Source of the DNA: Amphritea sp. 1_MG-2023
Lineage (GTDB): Bacteria; Pseudomonadota; Gammaproteobacteria; Pseudomonadales; Balneatricaceae
Length of the DNA: 64,000 bases
Assembly: GCF_030547545.1 (NCBI RefSeq)
Contig: NZ_JAUOQE010000002.1
Span: 248,001 to 312,000, forward strand
Reading direction: 5' to 3'
A model generated the notes under the pieces. That model did no database searches, was not told where the DNA came from, and worked only from the letters and a program-made list of their open reading frames with translations. Shown here piece after piece: positions 38,621-47,504 of this stretch (positions within the stretch are counted from its first letter, which is position 1; every line of letters begins with the position of its first letter). Position numbers and translations under genes: made by a program.

Positions 38621-39103
38621 TTAATTATGTCGTGCTATAAATTCGATTAATTGATCGAGTTGACGTTCATTGTATACCGGAAAACCATGCCGCATCAGTT
38701 CATCGGCGGTCACGCCTGAGCCTGACTTAAGCGTGCCGCTGAAGTGGCCATCGTAAATTTCATGATTGCCGCATGAGGGGCTGCGGGATTTCATCAAAGC
38801 ACAACAACAGCCTTCTCGTTGAGCAATGTCTAAGGCGCGTTCTGCGCCGCTTAAAAACTGTGGTGTGACATCTTCATCGTTGATTGTAGTGATGCGCAGG
38901 GGAAATTTATCTTGGATTTCTGCGGGTGCGCGTGGGGTGGTTAACCCGCCTTCAATTTCAGGGCAAACGGGCACTAAGCGACCTTCATCGCGTAGCCGTT
39001 GAATAAGCTCACTATCGATTAGGTTATGGTTGCCATCGTAACGGACTTTACTGCCGAGCAGGCAAGCACTGATGAGGATTTTATTGTTCTGGCTGTTATT
39101 CAT
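38621..39103 (-). CDS. DUF523 domain-containing protein
   Basis: The 160 aa protein has the DUF523 cysteine-rich signatures SACLLGSKVRYDGNHN, PVCPEIEGGLTTPRAPAEI, GCCCALMKSRSPSCGNHEIYDG and GSGVTADELMRHG. The arrangement of Cys residues suggests a metal or Fe-S site, as proposed for a related desulfidase role of the family (inference). It is a single minus-strand gene with no clear operon partner. Confidence 0.88.
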   Translation of the reverse strand: MNNSQNNKILISACLLGSKVRYDGNHNLIDSELIQRLRDEGRLVPVCPEIEGGLTTPRAPAEIQDKFPLRITTINDEDVTPQFLSGAERALDIAQREGCCCALMKSRSPSCGNHEIYDGHFSGTLKSGSGVTADELMRHGFPVYNERQLDQLIEFIARHN

Positions 39104-39305
39104 TATTCAGTCGGTATCGCTAGATGATTTGATGACGCAGCGGATTCTAACAGGTAAATCTGACAGGACAATTAAACTAAGGATAAAGGGGATTATCTTG
39201 TCGCTTTTTCTCAACTAGGGCGGCTTTCTGACTATCGTTTTAAGCTTTGCAGGGAGGGATCGAAGATAATTTTTTTTCACGTCACTGTTTACCTTTTGGC
39301 TGATT

Positions 39306-39335
39306 TTAGGGTATATACTTAGGGGTATACCCTAA
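39306..39335. promoter_or_regulatory. Candidate operator upstream of the acyl-CoA operon
   Basis: TTAGGGGTATACCCTAA (39319-39335) has perfect 6-bp inverted arms TTAGGG / CCCTAA around 5 bp and contains the palindrome GGGTATACCC (39323-39332). A further half-site TTAGGGTATATAC starts at 39306. The block ends 49 bp before the acyl-CoA dehydrogenase start. The same core palindrome occurs at 47539-47548 before the second acyl-CoA ligase gene. No other copy was noticed in the window. Confidence 0.6.
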
Positions 39336-39384
39336 TATTGGTTTGGCGCTGCCAAACTCAGATAATAAAAACTAGGAATTTCCG

Positions 39385-40542
39385 ATGGATCTGAATCTCA
39401 CCGAAGAACAACACATGATTCAGGACGCTGCCCGCCGCTATGCGGAAAGTGAGCTGGCGCCGACTGCCGAACAGCTTGATCAGACGAAAGATCACAGCAT
39501 TCTTACCACTCATTGTCGTGAACTCGCCGAGCTAGGCTTCATGGGCCTGAACATCGATGCGGAGTATGGCGGCACCGATGCGGGGGCGGTCGCCTTTAGT
39601 TTAGCGGTCACTGAAATCGCCCGGGCTTGTGCATCAACGGCCGTGACCATGTCGGTGACTAATATGGTGGCCGAAGTGATTCAGGTGGTGGGTAGTGAAG
39701 CACAGAAACAGCACTACTTGCCTAAGCTCTGTAGCGGTGAATATCTCAGTGGTAGCTTCTGCTTGACGGAAGCGGGGGCGGGTTCAGATCCGGCATCGAT
39801 GCGCACCAAAGCCGTGAAAACGGACAATGGCTGGTCTATCTCTGGCACGAAGCAGTGGATCACCAGTGCGGAATTTGCCGGCGTCTTTGTGGTGTGGGCT
39901 GTGACTGACCCCGAGGCAAGAAAAGGTAAAGGGATCACCTGCTTTCTAGTGCCTGCGGATGCCGCCGGTATCACCGTCGGTGCTGCCGAGAAAAAAATGG
40001 GGCAGCATGGCTCGGCGACCAATGAAGTCCATTTTGATCAGTGTGAAGTTCCCGATTCTGCCATGCTCGGTGAGTTGAATGATGGCTTTCGAATCGCGGT
40101 CAGTGAATTAGCCGGCGGTCGTATCGGTATCGGTTCATTGGCCCTAGGGGTTGGGCTAGCGGCGATGGATTATGCCATTGCCTACACCAAAGAGCGTCAG
40201 CAGTTTGGTAAGCCGATTGCCGACTTCCAAGGGTTGCAATGGATGATTGCCGACCGGATGACAGAACTTGAAGCGGCGCGCCTTTTATTAATGAGCGCCG
40301 CGGATCGTAAGCAACGGGGTCAGAGCTTCGCGAAACAAGCATCGATGGCCAAATTGTTTGCTAGTGAAAAAGCCAATCAGGCCTGTTACACCGCGTTACA
40401 GTTACTCGGTGGCTACGGCTATATGCAGGAGTACCCGTTAGAGCGGATGAGTCGGGATGTGCGCATTACCTCAATCTATGAGGGCACCAGCGAAGTTCAA
40501 AGATTGATTATTGCACGCGAAATACTAAACGCTGCCCGTTGA
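39385..40542 (+). CDS. Acyl-CoA dehydrogenase
   Basis: This FAD enzyme introduces an alpha-beta double bond in acyl-CoAs and passes electrons to ETF. The 385 aa protein has the signatures CLTEAGAGSDPASMRTKA and QLLGGYGYMQEYPLERMSRD, and the catalytic base at IYEGTSEVQRL (Glu366), the position used by short-chain and 2-methyl-branched-chain dehydrogenases. Length is typical of this group and not of the long FadE type. It is the first gene of a five- or six-gene operon, 49 bp downstream of the candidate operator. The chain length of its substrate cannot be determined from the sequence. Confidence 0.95.
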   Translation: MDLNLTEEQHMIQDAARRYAESELAPTAEQLDQTKDHSILTTHCRELAELGFMGLNIDAEYGGTDAGAVAFSLAVTEIARACASTAVTMSVTNMVAEVIQVVGSEAQKQHYLPKLCSGEYLSGSFCLTEAGAGSDPASMRTKAVKTDNGWSISGTKQWITSAEFAGVFVVWAVTDPEARKGKGITCFLVPADAAGITVGAAEKKMGQHGSATNEVHFDQCEVPDSAMLGELNDGFRIAVSELAGGRIGIGSLALGVGLAAMDYAIAYTKERQQFGKPIADFQGLQWMIADRMTELEAARLLLMSAADRKQRGQSFAKQASMAKLFASEKANQACYTALQLLGGYGYMQEYPLERMSRDVRITSIYEGTSEVQRLIIAREILNAAR

Positions 40543-40552
40543 GGATCTAGCC

Positions 40553-41692
40553 GTGAAAGAGCCCCTGAAAGGTCTAAAAGTACTCGATCTATCGACGCTG
40601 TTACCAGGCCCTTATGCCACCATGATGTTAGCGGATTTAGGTGCTGAGGTGTTACGGGTTGAGTCGGCTTCTCGGCATGATCTGGTGCGCAATATGAAAC
40701 CGTTGATCGATGGTCAGTCGGCTGCTTTTAGCTACCTTAACCGGGGTAAACAATCTCTTGCGTTGAATCTTAAACACCCGGAGGCGGTTGGGCTGATCAG
40801 TCAGTTGGTAGCGGAATACGATATTTTAATTGAACAGTTTCGTCCTGGGGTGATGGCGCGCTTGGGGTTAGATTACGACACCCTGAAACAGGTGAATCCA
40901 CGGCTGATTTACTGCTCGATTACCGGTTATGGTCAAACCGGCCCCTATCGCGATAAAGCGGGTCATGATCTTAACTATCTGGCGCTGTCGGGCGCGGCCA
41001 GCCATCTGGGGCGTAAGGCCAGTGGCCCAGCGCCGATGGGGTTACAAGTGGCCGATGTGGCGGCCGGCTCGCATCCCGCCGTGATTTCGATATTGGCGGC
41101 GGTCATCGGTCGGCAACGGAGTGGTGAAGGTTGCTTTCTGGATATCTCGATGGCAGATAACACCCTTGCGCTGCAGGCATTGATGATACCGGCGGCGTTA
41201 AACGGTGCGCCGGACCCACAGCCCGAGAGTCACTTTCTCAATGGTGATGGGGTCTATGATTATTACCGTACCGCCGATGAGCGTTACCTGTCGGTGGGCA
41301 GTCTCGAGCCACAGTTTCGTCAGCGATTGGCGAGGGCATTGAATATACAAGATAACCCACCGTTAGAAGAGCGTCAGTTGAAAACATTGTTACAGCAAAA
41401 GTTTGCTCAGCAGGATCTCGAAACCTGGTGTGAGCAGTTGGCTGATGAAGATATCTGTGTCGAGCCGGTTTTGAGTGTGTCTGAAGCCGCCGAACATCCC
41501 CAGTTTGTTGCCCGTCATATGATCGTCACGCAACCCAGTGGTGAACGGCAGGTTGGCTCGGCCCTCGGATTTGAGCAGCAACCGATACAGCCGGCTCCTC
41601 GGTGTGGTGAGCAGGGTGCACAAATAATGGAAAGATTAGGCTATAGCCAGACTGAGATTGACAAACTAAGGGATGCCGGACTGTTTGATTAG
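40553..41692 (+). CDS. CaiB/BaiF family protein, alpha-methylacyl-CoA racemase-like
   Basis: The 379 aa product is a class III CoA-transferase-fold protein: KVLDLSTLLPGPYATMMLAD at the N-terminus and FLDISMADN in the middle. It keeps the residues known to be catalytic in alpha-methylacyl-CoA racemases: His in KAGHDLNYLALSG (His138), Asp in LQVADVAAG (Asp168) and Glu in VGSLEPQF (Glu252). A racemase acting on 2-methyl-branched acyl-CoAs is therefore more likely than a CoA transferase. The start is GTG, 10 bp after the dehydrogenase stop. Confidence 0.85.
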   Translation: MKEPLKGLKVLDLSTLLPGPYATMMLADLGAEVLRVESASRHDLVRNMKPLIDGQSAAFSYLNRGKQSLALNLKHPEAVGLISQLVAEYDILIEQFRPGVMARLGLDYDTLKQVNPRLIYCSITGYGQTGPYRDKAGHDLNYLALSGAASHLGRKASGPAPMGLQVADVAAGSHPAVISILAAVIGRQRSGEGCFLDISMADNTLALQALMIPAALNGAPDPQPESHFLNGDGVYDYYRTADERYLSVGSLEPQFRQRLARALNIQDNPPLEERQLKTLLQQKFAQQDLETWCEQLADEDICVEPVLSVSEAAEHPQFVARHMIVTQPSGERQVGSALGFEQQPIQPAPRCGEQGAQIMERLGYSQTEIDKLRDAGLFD

Positions 41693-41819
41693 CCCGTGAT
41701 CCTGCATGACATCAATCATGGTTTGGCTAGATAAAATAAGCACATAAAGGGATAAACCTGTTATGGGGCGCTTCGCGTTCTCTAGCAGGGCCTTAATAAA
41801 CATAATAACGAGGCAAATA

Positions 41820-43478
41820 ATGACTATTGAGAATTACCAGGAATTTTATGATTCCTTTACACCGTCCATGATTGAAGAGAAGCTGATCGGAAATCTAAAA
41901 CAGGGCTTTAATGTCTGTGAAGAGATCTGTGACCGTTGGGCTGAGGATGAGCAACGCATCGCGCTGAATTATGAGGGGGCTGTGCGGCCGGCATCGAGTC
42001 ATTCTTTTGCCGAGTTGCAGCAGCGGGCGGCTCAATTTGCCAATCTGCTAGCCGCTCGAGGTATCGGTAAAGGCGATCGAGTGGCGTGTTTAATGCCGCG
42101 TACGCCAGAACTGCTGGTGGTGGTGTTAGGCACATTGCGAGCCGGTGCTGTTTATCAGCCATTGTTTACGGCGTTTGGTAGTGGTGCGATTGAATACCGG
42201 GTGACTCAAGCGCAGACGAAACTGATTGTCACCGACCCCGATAACATTGAAAAATTGGATGCGGTTCATGGTTGTCCTCCGGTGGTGCTGTTTAATCGAG
42301 ATCAAGCGGCGGATCGTTATGCCGAATTAGCTGATTTTGAAGCGGAGATGAGCGCGCAAAGTACAGCGTTTGAGCCGGTGAGAGTCAGTGCCGATGATCC
42401 CTTCTTGCAGATGTTTACCTCTGGTACGGTGGGTAAAGCGAAAGGGGTGGCCGTACCTGCGCGTGCGTTGTTGTCATTCTATGTTTATATGCGCTATGCC
42501 ATCGGCTTAGAGCCGCAAGATCGTTATTGGAATGTGGCAGATCCCGGTTGGGCTTACGGCCTCTATTATGCGGTGGTTGGGCCCTTGCTGTTAGGTAATA
42601 CCACGCACTTCAATGAGAATGCGTTTACCCCTGAATCAACCTATAACATGCTCAGTAAGTATAAGATTACTAACTTAGCGGCCGCACCAACGGCGTATCG
42701 CTTATTGATGGCGCATGAAGAGTTGTTAGCTGAAAACAGTGGCTTTAATTTGCGTCTCGCTAGCAGCGCCGGGGAGCCACTTAATCCTGAGGTAATTGGT
42801 TGGGTTGAGCGACGTTTAGGCTGCCCGGTGATGGACCATTATGGTCAGACCGAAACCGGTATGACTGCCTGTAATCATCACGCGCTTAAGCAGGATATTG
42901 TGCGGGTGGGCTCGATGGGCTTTTCGCTTCCAGGGCATCGAGTGGTGGCATTGGATAATGATCTCAATGAACTACAAGAAGGTCAGATTGGCGAGCTAGC
43001 CGTGGATATGGAAAATTCCCCGCTGTTTATTTTTCCTGGCTATACCTGGGGCGAGAAAAATCCGTTCCGCGGGAAGTACTATCTCACGGGAGATGTAGTC
43101 GTCAGTCACGGTGATGGCAGTTATTCGTTTAATGGCCGAGATGATGACATTATCACCACCGCCGGTTACCGCGTTGGGCCATCAGATGTTGAAAACACGC
43201 TGCTGGAACATGAAGCCGTGGCGGAAAGCGGCGTGATCGGTAAGCCTGATCTTGAGCGTGGCGCGATTATTAAGGCCTATGTGGTGCTTCGCGAGCAGTT
43301 TGATCCTAGTGAAGAACTCATCGCTGAGCTGAAGACGCACGTTCGCAGCCGTCTATCGACACACGCTTTCCCACGGGAGATCGAGTTTATGCAGGAACTG
43401 CCAAAAACGCCGAGTGGTAAAATTCAGCGCTTTATCCTGCGTAATCGAGCTAAAGATGAAGCGGATGGTATGGCGTAA
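41820..43478 (+). CDS. AMP-dependent acyl-CoA synthetase
   Basis: The 552 aa adenylate-forming enzyme activates a carboxylic acid to its CoA thioester through an acyl-AMP. It has the ATP loop MFTSGTVGKAKGVAVPA, DHYGQTETGM (motif A5), YLTGDVVV, the hinge region GRDDDIITTAGYRVGPSDVE and the C-terminal lysine motif PKTPSGKIQRFILR. It looks like the acetyl/medium-chain acyl-CoA synthetase group. An in-frame ATG at 41763 would add 19 residues, but ACGAGGCAAATA before 41820 supports the shorter form. It is third in the operon, followed after two bases by a thioesterase gene. Confidence 0.92.
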   Translation: MTIENYQEFYDSFTPSMIEEKLIGNLKQGFNVCEEICDRWAEDEQRIALNYEGAVRPASSHSFAELQQRAAQFANLLAARGIGKGDRVACLMPRTPELLVVVLGTLRAGAVYQPLFTAFGSGAIEYRVTQAQTKLIVTDPDNIEKLDAVHGCPPVVLFNRDQAADRYAELADFEAEMSAQSTAFEPVRVSADDPFLQMFTSGTVGKAKGVAVPARALLSFYVYMRYAIGLEPQDRYWNVADPGWAYGLYYAVVGPLLLGNTTHFNENAFTPESTYNMLSKYKITNLAAAPTAYRLLMAHEELLAENSGFNLRLASSAGEPLNPEVIGWVERRLGCPVMDHYGQTETGMTACNHHALKQDIVRVGSMGFSLPGHRVVALDNDLNELQEGQIGELAVDMENSPLFIFPGYTWGEKNPFRGKYYLTGDVVVSHGDGSYSFNGRDDDIITTAGYRVGPSDVENTLLEHEAVAESGVIGKPDLERGAIIKAYVVLREQFDPSEELIAELKTHVRSRLSTHAFPREIEFMQELPKTPSGKIQRFILRNRAKDEADGMA

Positions 43479-43480
43479 CG

Positions 43481-43942
43481 ATGATTGAGCTGCCGGCGTT
43501 GCCGACGGAGTATCAAGTGCGTAATCCGAACTTCGCGGCAGAAGTTGAACGGGTGTTTTCTCAGGCACCGTTTGTTCAAGCGTTAGGGTTTCAATTAACT
43601 GATTTTGCAGCAGGGCGCTGTCACACTGCTTTGACGTTGCAAGAAAACCACCTGCAACAGGACGGTTATGTTCATGCAGGCGTGCAAGCCACGCTGGCTG
43701 ATCACAGTGCCGGAACAGCTGCGGCGACCTTGTTGGCCGAAGGGCAGATTATTCTCACGGCAGAGTTTAAGCTTAATCTGCTGCGCGCGGCTGACGGTGA
43801 ACGGCTTTGCTGTCAGGCACGGGTGTTAAAGCCCGGCGCCAGTTTAATCATTGCCGAGGCAGAGGTGTTCTGCTTACGGGGTGAACACGCCGAACTGGTG
43901 TCCAAAGCGATGGTAACGCTGGCGGTGGTCGATAAACGTTAA
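43481..43942 (+). CDS. PaaI-type hotdog thioesterase (first of two)
   Basis: The 153 aa protein has a single hotdog fold with VHAGVQATLADHSAGTAAATLL as the central helix region (catalytic Asp/Gly position) and ILTAEFKLNLLRAADGERL on the following strands. The PaaI group hydrolyses acyl- or phenylacetyl-CoA thioesters, often to rescue CoA from dead-end intermediates. It starts two bases after the synthetase stop. The adjacent second thioesterase is only distantly similar, so they probably differ in substrate. Confidence 0.85.
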   Translation: MIELPALPTEYQVRNPNFAAEVERVFSQAPFVQALGFQLTDFAAGRCHTALTLQENHLQQDGYVHAGVQATLADHSAGTAAATLLAEGQIILTAEFKLNLLRAADGERLCCQARVLKPGASLIIAEAEVFCLRGEHAELVSKAMVTLAVVDKR

Positions 43943-43978
43943 TAATAAAAATGTATGAAAACAAGGAGCGACGTTGCG

Positions 43979-44398
43979 ATGCTGGTCATGACAATGGAGC
44001 AGATGAGTGCTTTTTTAACGGAACATTTTCCGCAGGGTGAAAAGTTTGGTGTGCTCAGTGAATTAGGTGATAACTGGGCTGAAATGAGATTGCCGGTTGA
44101 TGCAGAACATCTACGACCGGGAGGGACGGTGTCGGGGCCATCGATGATGGCATTGGCGGATGTCTGCATGTATGCGGCGTTGTTAGGTCAGATTGGGCCG
44201 GTTGCATTGGCGGTGACGACCAACTTGAATATCAATTTTATGAGTAAACCTCAACCGGATTGCGACTTGATCGCTCGCTGTAATTTGATGAAAGTGGGCA
44301 AACGATTGGCGGTTGGCGAGGTGTGGATCCGTTCAGAGGGCAGTGAAGAGGTGGTGGCGCACACCACGCTGACCTACTCAATACCAGCGGAGCGTTAA
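43979..44398 (+). CDS. PaaI-type hotdog thioesterase (second of two)
   Basis: The 139 aa product has a hotdog domain with RPGGTVSGPSMMALADVCMYA and VTTNLNINFMSKPQPDCDLIARC. The central segment lacks the HAG triplet of its neighbour, having GPSMMALAD instead. AAGGAG at 43963-43968 is 10 nt before the ATG at 43979, which makes this start better than the in-frame ATG at 43955. It sits between the first thioesterase and the hydrolase. Confidence 0.82.
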   Translation: MLVMTMEQMSAFLTEHFPQGEKFGVLSELGDNWAEMRLPVDAEHLRPGGTVSGPSMMALADVCMYAALLGQIGPVALAVTTNLNINFMSKPQPDCDLIARCNLMKVGKRLAVGEVWIRSEGSEEVVAHTTLTYSIPAER

Positions 44399-44401
44399 AT
44401 A

Positions 44402-45205
44402 ATGGCTGAGATTCAGTGGCAAGAGCGGCGACTTATCCTCGACGATGGTACTGAGATTTTTGCGCTGCACGGTCGTCATCCCCATAACGAAGGCTTGGAT
44501 CGGCCAGCTCTGGTGTTGTTACATGAGGCATTGGGGCATATCGATATGTGGAAGGACTTTCCACAATTGTTAGCCGCTGCAACCGGCATGGACTTGCTGG
44601 TTTATGAGCGTCGCGGTTATGGTCGTTCATCACCGATTACCTTGCCGCGTCCGGATGATTATCTTGATCGCGAAGGCCGAGATTGGCTTAAGCTTGTCTT
44701 AGATGCTGCCGGGTTGGATCGGGTGGTGTTGATTGGCCATAGTGATGGTGGTTCTATTGCTTTAATTGCCGCGGCAGCGATACCTGAGCGGGTGGTCGCG
44801 ATTATCACCGAGGCGGCGCATATTCGTATCGACTCCTTAACCACGGCGGGTATTAGGGCCGCTGTCGAGCTATACGAGACAACCGATTTTCCTGAAAAGC
44901 TGGCCCGTTATCATGGTGAACGCACTGATCTACTGTTTCGTGCTTGGCATGAAACCTGGTTGCGAGATCGTTTTCAGCCACTTGATCTGAGCGAGTGGGT
45001 TAACAACATTAACTGTCCAGCCTTGATTATACAGGGCGAGGATGACGAGTATGGTGAGGTTGCTCAGGTTGACGACATTGTTGCCGGCATTGGTGAGCAG
45101 GCAAGCGGCCTGTTTTTACCCCACTGTGGGCATGTACCGCATCTGCAGGCAAAAACAGCGACTCTGCAGGCGATGACGGCCTTTCTCGAATCGCTAGAGT
45201 TGTGA
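44402..45205 (+). CDS. Alpha/beta hydrolase
   Basis: The 267 aa protein has the alpha/beta-hydrolase layout: oxyanion region LVLLHEALGHIDMW, VYERRGYGRS, nucleophile elbow IGHSDGGSIALIAA (Ser114), acid IIQGEDDEYGEV and histidine LPHCGHVPHLQ. There is no signal peptide, so it is cytoplasmic. It closes the operon, three bases after the second thioesterase, and could release an acyl or ester product. The substrate is not predictable. Confidence 0.9.
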   Translation: MAEIQWQERRLILDDGTEIFALHGRHPHNEGLDRPALVLLHEALGHIDMWKDFPQLLAAATGMDLLVYERRGYGRSSPITLPRPDDYLDREGRDWLKLVLDAAGLDRVVLIGHSDGGSIALIAAAAIPERVVAIITEAAHIRIDSLTTAGIRAAVELYETTDFPEKLARYHGERTDLLFRAWHETWLRDRFQPLDLSEWVNNINCPALIIQGEDDEYGEVAQVDDIVAGIGEQASGLFLPHCGHVPHLQAKTATLQAMTAFLESLEL

Positions 45206-45255
45206 GGCCGCCCGTTTGCATGGTTTGATTAGCGGCCGCTGTGGTGCGTTATGTC

Positions 45256-45861
45256 TCAGTTCAACTGAGCCGCTTGATTCACTAGGTCTGGCAGGCTTTC
45301 TGCTCGCATTTTGCTCATCACGCGAGAACGGTGGACTTCAACCGTTTTTGGGCTAATGCCCAGCTCTTCGGCGATCTCTCGATTGGCTTTGCCTGAGACT
45401 ACCAGCGCCATCACTTCCCGTTCACGTCGGCTGAGGGTTTCATAACGTTGTTGAATCTGTTGTCGCTGCTGTTGTCCGGCGAGAATTTGATCGGATTGTT
45501 TCAATGCCCGTTGCACCAGCGGGATCAGTACTTCGTCATCGAAGGGCTTTTCAAGAAAATCGATCGCGCCGTTTTTCATCGCCGTCACGGCCATGGGAAT
45601 ATCGCCATGACCACTGAGGACAATAATCGGTAAGCGGATCTCTTTCTCAAGCATAATTTGCTGTAATGCTAAGCCATTAATCTCGGGCATGCGAACATCT
45701 AGTAGCATACAGCCCTGATCGTCTTGATAGTTGCTGAGAAAATCGCGGGCGGAGGAAAAGCTTTTAACCGACAGGTCATCACTTTCTAATAGCCATTGCA
45801 TGGAATCACGAAAATCGTCGTCATCGTCGACAATAAAAACGGTACCGTTGTATCTACTCAT
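45256..45861 (-). CDS. FixJ/NarL-type response regulator
   Basis: The 201 aa protein has a receiver domain (IVDDDDDFRDSM, phosphoacceptor Asp55 in LLDVRMPEINGL, conserved Lys in FLEKPFDDEVL) and a LuxR-type helix-turn-helix domain (LSRREREVMALVVSGKANRE, SPKTVEVHRSRVMSKM). The Phe-Leu-Glu-Lys-Pro-Phe pattern is typical of the FixJ branch. It is 12 bp downstream of the histidine kinase gene in the same direction and is its probable partner. It lies tail to tail with the acyl-CoA operon and is the best candidate to bind the shared palindromes. Confidence 0.93.
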   Translation of the reverse strand: MSRYNGTVFIVDDDDDFRDSMQWLLESDDLSVKSFSSARDFLSNYQDDQGCMLLDVRMPEINGLALQQIMLEKEIRLPIIVLSGHGDIPMAVTAMKNGAIDFLEKPFDDEVLIPLVQRALKQSDQILAGQQQRQQIQQRYETLSRREREVMALVVSGKANREIAEELGISPKTVEVHRSRVMSKMRAESLPDLVNQAAQLN

Positions 45862-45873
45862 GTGTGTTTGATC

Positions 45874-47388
45874 CTAGCCTTTCGCGGGCATTTTAATATA
45901 AAACTGTGTGCCTGTCCGGCCATCACTTTCTGCCCATAGTTGTCCGCCATGAGCCTCGATAATTGTACGGGAGATGGATAATCCCATGCCTAATCCAGTC
46001 GATTTTGAGGTAAAGAAGGGTTCAAATAACTGACTTAAAATGTCAGAGCTGATACCGTTAGCATGATCAGACACTGAGATATAGATACAGTCTTTGCTTT
46101 GGCGCGTACCGATAATAACGGGACGATGACTGGTTTCACAGTCGTTATAGGCCTCGATAGCATTGCGAATCAGGTTAACCAATACCTGCTCAATCTGAAT
46201 TTTATCGGCAATAATGGGTAGTTCACCCGATGATAGCTCAAATTCAAACGTGGTGTTGTGATCTAATGCTTCCTGCTTTAGGAATTCGGCGATCTCCTGA
46301 CAGCTTTCGTTCAGCGAGAACTCCATCCGTTGATATTCAGTTTTTTTCACAAAGCTGCGCATGCGCTTAACGATTTCGGCGGCGCGTTTCGCTTGCCGAG
46401 TAATTAACCCCATGGCGTGACTAATTTCATCCACCGAGCTAATTCGGCCCTCTTCGATACGCCGCATCGATCCGCGGCAATAATTCAGGATGGCGGCGAG
46501 TGGCTGATTGATCTCATGAGCCAGCCCCGACGCCATCTCGCCAACTGAGAGTAATCGGGCAATATGCGCCATCTCCAGTTGATTGCGCTTCATTTCATCT
46601 TCAGCTTTGCGTCTGAGGGTAATATCGCGACCGATGATGGAATAATATTCGACCTGCATATCATCGTTAAGGTTGCGGTGCGCAATCACTTCGCGAATCT
46701 CGGCGGTGCGATCTCGACCGGAAGGTAACTGCATTTTTATGCTGCCATACCAAGTACCGTGAGCGGCCGCATGGCTGAGCGCATCCTGTACTAGCGAAGC
46801 AAACACTTTGGGGCTAAACATCTGCTCAAGATAAAACACCATCGGGTTTTCTTTTTCGCTGCCCAGAGTGATGTAAGTGGCCTCATTCATGTAAGTAAGC
46901 TGCATGGTTTTATGGTTGCAAAACATGATCATATCGGAGGACGCTTCGACCACTCGAGCGAGTCGCCGAGTCGCCTGTTGTGCCAACGTCTGTTCGGTAA
47001 CATCGCGGGATACGCACACCACTTCAATGGGCTTGCCTTCAGCATTGCGCAGGGTGCGGCTGGTGGTCTCAAGCCAGATATAGTGACCATTTTTATGCTT
47101 ATAGCGATAAACGTTGGTGTACATTCCTTTACGGTAACGTACGGAGTCTGAACGCTTGATCAGATTATCGGCATCTTCGGGATGGAATAGATCGTAGCCA
47201 GGGGTGCCAATCATCTCTTCAACGGTATAGCCGAGCATGCGTTCGACCGCAGGACTGACATCAAGAAAGGTCCACTCGGTTGTCGGCGTATGGCGGGAGA
47301 TCATATCGGTAGACTGTTCTACCAGAAAGCGGGAGCGTTCTCCCTCATCCATCTCGCTGATGGCTTTTAGGTTTTGTTCTATACTCAT
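45874..47388 (-). CDS. PAS-containing sensor histidine kinase, soluble
   Basis: The 504 aa protein has two PAS domains (about residues 20-130, with YKHKNGHYIWLETTSRTLR and VCVSRDVTEQTLA, and 140-260), then the HisKA phosphoacceptor box GEMASGLAHEINQPLAAILN (His291) and a HATPase domain with NLIRNAIEAY and GLGMGLSISRTIIEAHGG. The kinase core is of the FixL/DctB type. No membrane segment or signal peptide is seen, so the stimulus should be cytoplasmic. It is divergent from the second acyl-CoA ligase, with a 252 bp region between them that contains the palindrome. Confidence 0.93.
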   Translation of the reverse strand: MSIEQNLKAISEMDEGERSRFLVEQSTDMISRHTPTTEWTFLDVSPAVERMLGYTVEEMIGTPGYDLFHPEDADNLIKRSDSVRYRKGMYTNVYRYKHKNGHYIWLETTSRTLRNAEGKPIEVVCVSRDVTEQTLAQQATRRLARVVEASSDMIMFCNHKTMQLTYMNEATYITLGSEKENPMVFYLEQMFSPKVFASLVQDALSHAAAHGTWYGSIKMQLPSGRDRTAEIREVIAHRNLNDDMQVEYYSIIGRDITLRRKAEDEMKRNQLEMAHIARLLSVGEMASGLAHEINQPLAAILNYCRGSMRRIEEGRISSVDEISHAMGLITRQAKRAAEIVKRMRSFVKKTEYQRMEFSLNESCQEIAEFLKQEALDHNTTFEFELSSGELPIIADKIQIEQVLVNLIRNAIEAYNDCETSHRPVIIGTRQSKDCIYISVSDHANGISSDILSQLFEPFFTSKSTGLGMGLSISRTIIEAHGGQLWAESDGRTGTQFYIKMPAKG

Positions 47389-47430
47389 GGAGGCTCGCTG
47401 ATCAGGTAAAAACCCGTAATGGCCTAACTA

Positions 47431-47449
47431 AGTACTTTTTATAAGTACT
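47431..47449. repeat. Inverted repeat upstream of the kinase gene
   Basis: AGTACTT and AAGTACT form exact 7-bp inverted arms separated by TTTAT, 43-61 bp before the histidine kinase start. It could be an operator for autoregulation. It is unrelated in sequence to the GGGTATACCC element. Confidence 0.35.
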
Positions 47450-47504
47450 GTCTTTATAAGCGTTGTATGTTACGCAGCTTATGACTTAAGGCTAACTTGT
47501 TTCG

